Of a stretch of 14,745 nucleotides of DNA, positions 1 to 6,711 are shown piece by piece. Each line of letters starts with the position of its first letter. The first letter of the stretch is position 1. The position numbers and the translations under genes were made by a program. This DNA comes from CAYSYY01 sp964576115 [NCBI: uncultured Gemmatimonadota bacterium]. Lineage in GTDB: Bacteria > Blakebacterota > Blakebacteria > Blakebacterales. Below the pieces are notes generated by a model. That model had not been told where the DNA came from and ran no database searches. It saw nothing but the letters and a program-made list of their open reading frames with translations. The stretch is from the NCBI GenBank assembly GCA_964576115.1, contig CAZNUA010000039.1, positions 1 through 14,745 of the forward strand, written 5' to 3'.

Positions 1-318
1 GCTGCCTACGCGGTGAGCTGCCGCCGGCGCGAGTTCGGCATCCGGATCGCCATCGGCGCCCGTTCGGTCGATATCGTCCGGGGCGTTCTGGCCCGCAACA
101 TCCCCCTGATTCTGCTCGGCCTGGGGCTCGGTCTGGCCGGTTCCCTCATTACCGCCCGTCTCATCCGGGGCCTGCTCTTCGAGATCGGCCCCTGGAATGC
201 GGTCCCCTATGCCATCGCCCTGCTGGTGGTCCCGGCGGTGCTGCTGATCGCGACGCTGATCCCGGCCCGCCGGGCCACCCGTATCGATCCGGTCGCCTCG
301 ATCAGCGAGGGGGTCTAG
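1..318 (+). CDS. ABC transporter permease, MacB/FtsX type (C-terminal end only)
   Basis: This is the last 105 codons of an open frame that enters from the left edge and stops at TAG 316-318. The visible part is the C-terminal portion of an FtsX-domain permease. It begins with the conserved cytoplasmic loop after a membrane helix (SCRRREFGIRIAIGAR), followed by two strongly hydrophobic helices at about residues 32-58 and 67-86. It ends with the family hallmark PARRATRIDPVASI. MacB-type permeases export peptides, drugs or lipoproteins in ATP-dependent complexes. The GIRIAIGAR and PARRATRIDP motifs are also typical of acidobacterial-type ADOP permeases, so the subfamily is open. Nothing of the periplasmic domain, the partner ATPase or the start is in the window. 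It converges on the tRNA-Gly gene. No plus-strand terminator follows its stop, because the hairpin at 361-390 has its T-run only on the minus strand. Confidence 0.9.
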   Translation, partial: AAYAVSCRRREFGIRIAIGARSVDIVRGVLARNIPLILLGLGLGLAGSLITARLIRGLLFEIGPWNAVPYAIALLVVPAVLLIATLIPARRATRIDPVASISEGV

Positions 319-355
319 CCGCTTCCCGATCGGAGCCGGATCCTGCCCGAACAAC

Positions 356-390
356 GAAAACCCCCCGGCAGCCTAAGGGCCGCCGGGGGG
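356..390 (-). terminator. Intrinsic terminator of the tRNA-Gly gene
   Basis: Read on the minus strand, there is a 13-bp stem (six C, then GGCGGCC, against GGCTGCC and six G) with one G-U pair and a 4-base CTTA loop. It is followed directly by TTTT. It begins 6 bases past the encoded CCA of the tRNA, so it fits rho-independent termination of that gene. The plus-strand side has no T-run, so it is not a clear terminator for the permease. Confidence 0.85.
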
Positions 391-396
391 TCATTC

Positions 397-472
397 TGGA
401 GCGAGAGACGGGACTCGAACCCGCGACAATCACGTTGGCAACGTGAGGCTCTACCAGCTGAGCTACTCTCGC
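397..472 (-). tRNA. tRNA-Gly (anticodon GCC)
   Basis: A complete 76-nt cloverleaf lies on the minus strand. The acceptor stem is GCGAGAG/CTCTCGC, the D arm is GCTC...GAGC and the anticodon stem is TCACG/CGTGA with loop TTGCCAA. The variable loop is 5 nt and the T arm is GCGGG-TTCGAGT-CCCGT, with one closing G-U pair. The anticodon GCC at 437-439 reads GGC and GGU glycine codons. The discriminator base is T, as usual for bacterial tRNA-Gly, and CCA is encoded. It is not a tRNA-Sec despite the neighbouring selA: the acceptor stem has 7 bp, the variable arm is short and the anticodon is not UCA. Confidence 0.97.
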
Positions 473-511
473 CTGATCCGGCCCGAAACACCAGTCCCGG
501 ACCGGCACTAC

Positions 512-540
512 ATACTGTCGAAATCGGGTCTCTGAATCAA
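512..540 (-). promoter_or_regulatory. Possible sigma-70-type promoter of tRNA-Gly
   Basis: On the minus strand, TTGATT (535-540) is separated by 17 bases from CAGTAT (512-517), about 40 bases upstream of the tRNA 5' end. The -35 box is a good match and the -10 box is weak (3 of 6). The call rests on position and spacing only. Confidence 0.3.
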
Positions 541-669
541 CGCCAATTTGACCCGGCGGTGTCGGTCGGGTGAAGTACCATACGGGATGAAGAGAGGTTG
601 CGGATTCGCACCCGAGGAGGTGCGGGTTCTCGGAGTGTACCCGGAGTCCGGAGGGGGGAACTGACCGGA
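541..669 (+). other. Leader upstream of selA with weak promoter signals
   Basis: This is noncoding sequence between the divergent tRNA-Gly gene and selA. TTGACC at 548-553 is a good -35 match, but no strong -10 lies 16-18 bases downstream. The best -10-like hexamer, TACCAT at 576-581, is 22 bases away, which is too far for an ordinary promoter. A 25-codon frame (587-664, ATG to TGA) ends next to the selA ribosome site but has no convincing ribosome site of its own. The operon promoter probably lies here because no other upstream region is available, but I cannot place it. Confidence 0.3.
650..658 (+). promoter_or_regulatory. Ribosome binding site that sets the selA start
   Basis: The purine run GGAGGGGGG lies 11 bases before the ATG at 670. 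The longer alternative, TTG at 598, has AGAGAGG touching the start codon with no spacer. ATG 670 is therefore preferred. Confidence 0.6.
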
Positions 670-2142
670 ATGCCGAAGCGAAAAGCGGAGGACAGACGGG
701 CACTCTTCCGGCACCTGCCCTCGATCGAGGAGCTCACGGCGAGTCCGGGCAGCGGACCAGGCGCGCGCCTGACGCGGGAGGCGCGGACCCGGTTGGGACG
801 GCGCATCGTCGAGGCTCTGCGCCGGCGGATCGAAGAGGGAGAGTGGACGCCCGGTTCGAAGACCGAAGCGCTGGCTGCGGCCCGGTGCGAGATGCGGGCG
901 GCAGCGGCCCGGATCACGGCCCGCACCCCCCGGCCGGTGATCAATGCCGCCGGAGTCGTCCTGCACACCAACCTGGGCCGGGCTCCCCTGGCCGGCGAAG
1001 CCCTGCGGGCGATTCGGGCCGCCGGGCGGGGGTACTGCGATCTGGAATACGACCTCGAGGCGGGCCGGCGGGGGAGCCGGCTCGAGGCGGTCGAGGAACT
1101 GCTCTGCGTGCTGAGCGGAGCCGATGCGGCCCTGGCCGTGAACAACAACGCCGGGGCGGTTCTGCTGGCCCTGGACACCCTGGCCTCGGGCCGCGAGGTG
1201 ATCGTCTCGCGCGGCCATCTGGTGGAGATCGGCGGCAGTTTCCGCATGCCCGAGATCATGGTCAAGAGCGGGGCGACGATCGTCGAGGTGGGAACCACCA
1301 ACAAGACCCACCGGCGCGACTATGAACGGGCCGTGACCCGCCGCACGGGGCTGATCCTGCACGTGCACCAGAGCAACTTCGCACAGACGGGTTTTGTGAA
1401 GCAGGTCCCCCTGGCCGAGTTGGTGGAGGTCGGGGCCGCGCACGGAGTACCGGTTCTCGACGATCAGGGCAGCGGGATCATGGACAAGCCCGGGCGGCTG
1501 GGAGCACCCCTGGAACCGACCGTGCGGGCGGGTCTCGAAACAGGGGTCGTGGCCGTTACCTGTTCGGGGGACAAGCTTCTGGGGGGCTCGCAGGCGGGAC
1601 TCATCTTCGGGCAGGCCGAAGCGGTGGCCGGTATGAAGGCCAATCCCCTGGCCCGGGCCCTGCGCCTGGACAAGCTGCAGCTGGCGGTCCTGCAGGCCAC
1701 CATCCGGCTCTACCTGACCGGTCGGGCCGACACCGACCTGCCGGTGCGGGCCATGGCCCTGGCTACCCGGGCCGAACTCACAACCCGGGCCAACCAGGTG
1801 CGAGATGCCATCCGGGCGGCCCTGGACAGGCAGGCGGAAGCCGGTTCGGAGACGTCCCCGGTGACGGTCACGACCGCCCCGGCGACCTGCGTGCTGGGCG
1901 GGGGGAGCAGTCCCGACACCGAACTGCCCGACCGGGCGGTGGTCCTGAGACCGAAAAGCGGCGTCGTCACTGCCGCCGCGCTCGATCGGGCCCTGCGCCG
2001 GGGCCGACCGCCGGTCGTGGCGCGAGTGTCGGAGGAACAGGTGATTCTTACTATCCGGACCGTGCTGCCGTCCGAGCAGGAGCAACTCGTGCGCGCCGTG
2101 GTGCGCGCCGTCGGTGCGGCCCGGCGAAAGACAAAGACGTAG
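670..2142 (+). CDS. selA: L-seryl-tRNA(Sec) selenium transferase (selenocysteine synthase)
   Basis: This PLP enzyme converts seryl-tRNA(Sec) to selenocysteinyl-tRNA(Sec) using selenophosphate. It is 490 residues long, close to the usual 460-475. The N-terminal RALFRHLPSIEEL matches the family's opening helix and supports ATG 670 over TTG 598. The core family motifs are all present in order: INAAGVVLHTNLGRAPL, CDLEYDLEAGRRGSR, VNNNAGAVLL, VSRGHLVEIGGSFRMPEIM, VEVGTTNKTH and HQSNF. The PLP lysine is K302 in CSGDKLLGGSQAG, followed by LARALRLDKLQL. No selB, selC or selD is in the window; selB is the usual neighbour. It ends 24 bases before smc and is probably the first gene of the operon. Some SelA-like proteins act outside selenocysteine synthesis, but these motifs are those of true SelA. 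Confidence 0.95.
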   Translation: MPKRKAEDRRALFRHLPSIEELTASPGSGPGARLTREARTRLGRRIVEALRRRIEEGEWTPGSKTEALAAARCEMRAAAARITARTPRPVINAAGVVLHTNLGRAPLAGEALRAIRAAGRGYCDLEYDLEAGRRGSRLEAVEELLCVLSGADAALAVNNNAGAVLLALDTLASGREVIVSRGHLVEIGGSFRMPEIMVKSGATIVEVGTTNKTHRRDYERAVTRRTGLILHVHQSNFAQTGFVKQVPLAELVEVGAAHGVPVLDDQGSGIMDKPGRLGAPLEPTVRAGLETGVVAVTCSGDKLLGGSQAGLIFGQAEAVAGMKANPLARALRLDKLQLAVLQATIRLYLTGRADTDLPVRAMALATRAELTTRANQVRDAIRAALDRQAEAGSETSPVTVTTAPATCVLGGGSSPDTELPDRAVVLRPKSGVVTAAALDRALRRGRPPVVARVSEEQVILTIRTVLPSEQEQLVRAVVRAVGAARRKTKT

Positions 2143-2155
2143 GCAGGCACCCGGC

Positions 2156-2160
2156 AGGAG
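2156..2160 (+). promoter_or_regulatory. Ribosome binding site that sets the GTG start of smc
   Basis: AGGAG lies 6 bases before GTG 2167. A nearby ATG at 2162 is in another frame, so GTG is the start that yields the conserved Smc N-terminus. Confidence 0.75.
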
Positions 2161-2166
2161 AATGCC

Positions 2167-5100
2167 GTGCGGCTCTCGACCCTGACGATATACGGATTCA
2201 AGTCCTTTGCCGACAAGATCGAGATCGATTTCGGTGACGGCATGACCGCCGTGGTCGGTCCCAACGGCTGCGGCAAAACCAACATCGTGGATGCCCTGAA
2301 ATGGGTCATGGGGGAGCAGAAACCCACCGCCATCCGCGGCAAGACGATGGAAGACGTGATCTTCAACGGCTCTTCGACCCGCAAGCCGCTGGGATTCGCC
2401 GAGGTCGCTCTGACGGTCGACAACTCCGACGAACGACTGCCGATCGAAGCGGCCGAAGTCACCGTCACCCGCCGCCTGTTCCGGAGCGGTGAGAGCGAGT
2501 ACCTGATCAACAATCAGCAGTGCCGCCTGCGCGACGTGCACGACCTGTTCATGGACAGCGGGATCGGCAACAACGCCTACACCGTGATCCAGCAGGAAAT
2601 GGTCGACGTCATCATCAGCGACCGGGCCGAGGAGCGCCGGATCGTTTTCGAAGAGGCGGCGGGTATCCAGAAGTACAAGAGCCGCCGGCGGGAAACCCAG
2701 AACAAGCTGCGGGGAGTCGAGCAGGATCTGCTGCGGTTGGGCGATGTACTTGCCGAGGTGGAGAAAGCGGTCCGGAGCCTGAAGCGCCAGGTGAACCGGG
2801 CCAAGCGCTATCAGAAGTACCGCGACCGGCTGGCGGTGGCCGAAGTGCACCTGGCCTGGAAGCGGGATCGCCGCTACGAGGAAGAGATCCGCCCCCTGCG
2901 CGACGAGCTGCGGGTTCTCAAAGAGTCGCGCTCGGGAACCGGCAGCGCTCTGGGGCAGAAGGAGGCGGCTCTGGCCGAGGCCCGGCGCCTGGAACTCGAT
3001 CTGGAGAAGGTCGTCCAGGGCACCCAGGAGCGGGTCGAGGAAGCCCGCGAGCAGGTCCGGAATATCGAGGCCCGGCTCATCGCCCTGCGCGAGCGAAAGA
3101 CAGCGGCCGAGGAAGCCGCCCGGCGCGGCCGGCTCGAAGCCGAGGAGATGGAGAAGCGCCGGGTGGCCGAGCTCGAGGAGCGCACGGCCCGGCGGTCAGA
3201 TCGGGAGCGGGCCGAAGAGGAACTCGGTGGGATCGGTCGCGAGGAGGAGACCACGGGCGAGAAGCTGGCGGGTATCGAGGAGCGCCTGCGCGAAGCCCGC
3301 AGCGCCCTGGACGATCTCAAGGCCCGCCACACCCGTGCCAGTGTCTATTACCAGGATGAGGCCCAGCGGGCCGAGTTCCTGAATTACAAGGTGCGGGAAC
3401 GCCGGGAGCGGATCGAGAGCCTGCGGGCCCAGCAGACCCGAACCGGGGCGGAGATCGACGAGGTCACCCGCGAGCAGGCCCGGCTCTCGACCCGGCTGGT
3501 GGAGATGGTGGAAATCCGCAGCGTCCTGCGCGCCGAGAGGGAGCGCCTGGAGCAGGCCGGCGACGTACTGGCCGGGACCATCGACGAGACAGCCGCCCGT
3601 CTGGCCGGGATCGAGACCGCCCTGCAGGCCGCCCGCACCGAGCGGGATGTCGTGCGCGGTTTCATCGAGAATCTCGAGGGCGTCGGTGAGGCCACCCGGG
3701 CCCTGCGCACGGCCGGCGAGGAGGGCTTCGGGCCCCTGCTGGCCGAGACCCTCGAGGTCGATCCCGACGCCGTGCCGGCTGTCGAAGCCGCCCTCGGACC
3801 GGCTCTCGACGGTCTGCTGCTGCTCGACGAGAACGCCCTGCAGCGGGCGCTGACACTGCTGCGGGGGCGCCGCGAGGGCGGCCGGGCGGTCCTGCTCGCC
3901 CCCTGGCAGGCGGGTACCGCGGCCGCCGAACTGCCCTCCTGGGCCCAGACCGATCCGGCTGTCGAAGGCTCACCCGCCGCACGGATCGCCGGCCAGGGGC
4001 CGGCCCCGAGTCTGGCTCGGGGATTGCTGGCCCGCTACCTGCTCGTCACCGACCTGGAGAGCGCCCTGCGCCTGGCCCCGCGCGCGGCCGCCGAGGGGTG
4101 GACCCTGGTGACCCGCGCCGGGGAACTGCTCCTGCCGGGCGGTCTCATCGCGACCGGACCGGGCGAGTCGGGCGCCGCCGAGGCCGGTCTGCTCTCCCGC
4201 CGCCGCCGGCTCGAGGACCTGCAGGAGAAGGTCACCCGTATCGCACGGACGCGCGACGAAACCGAGGCCGGACTACAGCACCGCCGCGAAGAGGCGGCCG
4301 AACTCAGAGAGCGCGCCGCGGCCGTGAACCGGACGATCGAACAGGTCGAAGAGGACCGACGCGGCATCGACCTGTCGCTCACTACGGCCGGTTCGCGCCA
4401 GGAAGGTCTGCAGGAAAAGCTGCAGGATCTCGCCCTCCGGATTGCCGACGAAGAGAGCGAACTGGCCGACGACGAAACCGAATTCGAGAAGCTCAGCCCG
4501 CTGCTCTCCAAAGCACTGGAGGAGAGCGGCGAACTCGGTGGGGCGCTCGAGGAACAGCGCCAGAAGGTGCTCGCCATTGCCGGCGAACAGGACGCCGGAC
4601 GGCACCGCCTGCAGGAACTGCGCCTGAACCGCGCCCGGGTCGAGCAGCGCCTGGAGGGCCTGGGCCGCGAGATCGAGCGGCTGGGCGAAAGCGCCGAGGA
4701 ACTGGCCGCTTCTGCCACCCGGCGCCGCGAAGAAGCGGCCGAATCGGAGCGCAACTGCGCCGCCCTCGTCGAGACGATCGAGTCCGACGAGAGAGTGCTG
4801 GAGGAGCGGCGGGCGGCCCGCAGCGAACTCGAAGAGGAGCTGGCCGCCGGCGAGAAGGAGTACCTCGAACAGCGCAACACCGTCCAGGAACTCGAGGAAG
4901 AACTGCGCCGGGAACGTAAGGTGCGCGAAGACCAGCAGGAGCGAGCCCACACCCTAGAACTGCGCCTGTCCGAACTGCAGATGCGGCGTGAAAACCTGGC
5001 CGAGCGTGTCCGCGAAGAGTACGACACCGATCTGACGGCAGTGCAGGAGGCCGATCTGCTCGAAGAGGGCGAGGAATCGCCCGAACTCGATGTCCTCGAC

Positions 5101-5745
5101 GAAGAAGTGCGCGACCTGCGCGAGCGGATCGACAAGCTGGGGCCGGTCAATCTGCTGGCGCTCGAGGAGTACGAGGTCGAAGCGGAGCGGCTCGAGTTCC
5201 TGACCGGCCAGCGGGACGATCTCGAAGAAGCCCGCGCCGACCTGCAGCAGACGATCCGGAAGATCAACAAGACCGCCCGCCAGCGTTTCAACGAAACCTT
5301 CTCGATCATCCGTACCAATTTCCAGCGCACCTACAGCCAGTTTTTCGAAGGGGGTGAGGCCGACGTCTACCTGGCCGACGACGAGGATCCCCTCGAGGCC
5401 CGGATCGAGATCGTGGCCCGCCCCCGGGGCAAAATCCTCAAGAGCCTGGCGGCCCTCTCGGGCGGGGAACGGGCCCTGACCGCGGTGGCCCTGCTCTTTG
5501 CCATTTATCTGGTCAAACCGAGTCCTTTCTGTATCCTTGATGAGGTCGACGCGCCGCTGGATGAAGCCAACATCGGGCGTTTCCTCCGGGTGCTGGCCAG
5601 CTTCCAGAAGTCGACCCAGTTCATCGTGATCACGCACAACAACCGCACCATGGAAGCCTCGGACGCTTTCCTGGGAATCACGATGGAGGAACCGGGCGTC
5701 TCGAAGGTGGTCGGGGTCCGGTTCGGGGAGGAAGCAGCGGCGTAA
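2167..5745 (+). CDS. smc: Chromosome partition ATPase Smc
   Basis: Smc is the ATPase of the bacterial Smc-ScpAB condensin, which organises and separates sister chromosomes. The protein has 1192 residues, the usual length. It opens with RLSTLTIYGFKSFADK and carries Walker A GPNGCGKT (31-38, K37), then WVMGEQ. The Q-loop region is followed by a long charged coiled coil to about 500. The hinge (about 505-680) starts at GVGEATRAL and ends near LLPGGLIATGPG. A second coiled coil leads to the C-terminal head, with LGPVNLLALEEY, the ABC signature LSGGE (1097-1101) and Walker B FCILDEVDAPLDE (D1125, catalytic E1126). The start is GTG, with AGGAG 6 bases upstream. No scpA or scpB is in the window. An smc-ftsY pair is a known conserved arrangement, for example in Bacillus. 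Confidence 0.97.
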   Translation: MRLSTLTIYGFKSFADKIEIDFGDGMTAVVGPNGCGKTNIVDALKWVMGEQKPTAIRGKTMEDVIFNGSSTRKPLGFAEVALTVDNSDERLPIEAAEVTVTRRLFRSGESEYLINNQQCRLRDVHDLFMDSGIGNNAYTVIQQEMVDVIISDRAEERRIVFEEAAGIQKYKSRRRETQNKLRGVEQDLLRLGDVLAEVEKAVRSLKRQVNRAKRYQKYRDRLAVAEVHLAWKRDRRYEEEIRPLRDELRVLKESRSGTGSALGQKEAALAEARRLELDLEKVVQGTQERVEEAREQVRNIEARLIALRERKTAAEEAARRGRLEAEEMEKRRVAELEERTARRSDRERAEEELGGIGREEETTGEKLAGIEERLREARSALDDLKARHTRASVYYQDEAQRAEFLNYKVRERRERIESLRAQQTRTGAEIDEVTREQARLSTRLVEMVEIRSVLRAERERLEQAGDVLAGTIDETAARLAGIETALQAARTERDVVRGFIENLEGVGEATRALRTAGEEGFGPLLAETLEVDPDAVPAVEAALGPALDGLLLLDENALQRALTLLRGRREGGRAVLLAPWQAGTAAAELPSWAQTDPAVEGSPAARIAGQGPAPSLARGLLARYLLVTDLESALRLAPRAAAEGWTLVTRAGELLLPGGLIATGPGESGAAEAGLLSRRRRLEDLQEKVTRIARTRDETEAGLQHRREEAAELRERAAAVNRTIEQVEEDRRGIDLSLTTAGSRQEGLQEKLQDLALRIADEESELADDETEFEKLSPLLSKALEESGELGGALEEQRQKVLAIAGEQDAGRHRLQELRLNRARVEQRLEGLGREIERLGESAEELAASATRRREEAAESERNCAALVETIESDERVLEERRAARSELEEELAAGEKEYLEQRNTVQELEEELRRERKVREDQQERAHTLELRLSELQMRRENLAERVREEYDTDLTAVQEADLLEEGEESPELDVLDEEVRDLRERIDKLGPVNLLALEEYEVEAERLEFLTGQRDDLEEARADLQQTIRKINKTARQRFNETFSIIRTNFQRTYSQFFEGGEADVYLADDEDPLEARIEIVARPRGKILKSLAALSGGERALTAVALLFAIYLVKPSPFCILDEVDAPLDEANIGRFLRVLASFQKSTQFIVITHNNRTMEASDAFLGITMEEPGVSKVVGVRFGEEAAA

Positions 5746-5775
5746 CCATCATTTGCGGGGACCGGCCTCACGTCC

Positions 5776-6711
5776 ATGACGACCTTGCGATCACGCCTGG
5801 CCCGGGGGCTCACGCGCACCAGGGAACTGCTGCTGACCGATGTGGCCGATCTCTTCGGCCCCGGCTCGCGCCCCGACCGGGCGACCCTCGACCAGCTCGA
5901 AGACCGACTGCTCGAAGCCGATCTGGGACCCGAGGCGGCGCTGCGCATCCGCGACCGGCTCGAGGCCGAGCTGGCCGGCCGGCGGGGACTGTCGGTTGAA
6001 GAGATCACCCGCCTCATGAGCGATATGATCGCCGATATGCTCACTCCCCACGCGCGTCCCCGCCGCTTCGAGGACGAACTGGCCGGCTCCCCCCACGTGG
6101 TTCTCTTCGTCGGCGTCAACGGTTCGGGCAAGACCACCACGATCGGCAAGATGGCTCACGGCTGGCGTCAGACGGGCCGCCGGGTTCTGATTGCAGCGGC
6201 CGATACCTGGCGGGCAGCAGCGGTGGAACAACTCGAGGTCTGGGCCCAGCGGGCGGGCGCCGATTTCGTGCGTTCCCAGGAGGGAGCCGATCCCGCAGCG
6301 GTGGCCTACGACGCCCTGGAGGCCGCTGTCGCCCGGGGAGCCGACGTCCTGCTGATCGACACCGCCGGCCGGCTGCACACCCGTCACGGCCTGATGGAAG
6401 AGCTGGCCAAGATCGCCCGCGTGCTCGACCGCCGTCTCGAGGGAGCACCGCACGAGACCCTGCTCGTTCTCGACGCCACCACGGGGCAGAACGCGATCGT
6501 GCAGGCCCGCGAGTTCACCCGGCGGATCGGGGTGACCGGGCTGGTTCTGACCAAACTCGACGGCACCGCCCGAGGCGGAGTCACCGTGGCGGTGGCCGAA
6601 CAGGTCGGGATCGGGATCGAAATGGTGGGGGTGGGGGAGGACATCGAGGCCCTGCAGCCGTTCGACCCGGCCCTCTTCGCAACCGCCCTGCTGGCGCCGG
6701 AGGGGGTGTGA
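5776..6711 (+). CDS. ftsY: Signal recognition particle receptor FtsY
   Basis: FtsY is the membrane-associated GTPase that receives SRP-bound ribosomes and hands them to SecYEG or YidC. At 311 residues it has only the N and G domains and lacks the long acidic A domain of E. coli FtsY; short versions are common. The N domain is helical, with DQLEDRLLEADLG at about 37-49. G-domain motifs are G1 GVNGSGKTTT (113-122, K119), DTWRAAAVEQL from D143, G3 DTAGR (195-199), DATTGQNA, and G4 TKLDGTARGG (from T259). The end, GVGEDIEALQPFDP, is also canonical. It starts 30 bases after smc with a weak GGGGA site. Its TGA (6709-6711) shares its last base with the ATG of the next gene, so the two are probably translationally coupled. 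Confidence 0.97.
   Translation: MTTLRSRLARGLTRTRELLLTDVADLFGPGSRPDRATLDQLEDRLLEADLGPEAALRIRDRLEAELAGRRGLSVEEITRLMSDMIADMLTPHARPRRFEDELAGSPHVVLFVGVNGSGKTTTIGKMAHGWRQTGRRVLIAAADTWRAAAVEQLEVWAQRAGADFVRSQEGADPAAVAYDALEAAVARGADVLLIDTAGRLHTRHGLMEELAKIARVLDRRLEGAPHETLLVLDATTGQNAIVQAREFTRRIGVTGLVLTKLDGTARGGVTVAVAEQVGIGIEMVGVGEDIEALQPFDPALFATALLAPEGV
6699..6706 (+). promoter_or_regulatory. Ribosome binding site of the first giant protein, inside ftsY
   Basis: GGAGGGGG lies in the last codons of ftsY. The following GTG (6708) and ATG (6711) are adjacent and in frame. The spacing is 1 base for GTG and 4 bases for ATG, so ATG 6711 is the more plausible start. Confidence 0.6.

Noticed and set aside
328-341. 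A 14-base string GATCGGAGCCGGAT repeated at 10001-10014
   Set aside because: A single short match between GC-rich intergenic stretches, with no symmetry or further copies noticed. The second copy is explained by the ribosome site of giant copy 2.
397-472. The tRNA next to selA as a possible tRNA-Sec
   Set aside because: The acceptor stem has 7 bp, the variable loop is 5 nt and the anticodon is GCC, so it is tRNA-Gly.
548-581. TTGACC and TACCAT as a selA promoter
   Set aside because: The 22-base spacer is outside the usual 16-19 range and no better -10 was found; noted only within the leader feature.
587-664. A 25-codon frame before selA ending in TGA, as a possible leader peptide or selenium-sensing UGA
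   Set aside because: No ribosome site precedes its ATG, no regulatory pattern or hairpin pair is evident, and frames this short arise often by chance.
508-2850. A 780-codon open frame on the minus strand across selA and the start of smc
   Set aside because: It lies opposite two genes with full family motifs, shows no recognisable motif, and also covers the tRNA upstream region. Long antisense frames are expected in GC-rich coding DNA.
4035-5330. A 431-codon minus-strand frame very rich in S and R inside smc
   Set aside because: It is the reverse reading of the glutamate- and arginine-rich coiled coil of Smc; the composition is fully explained by that.
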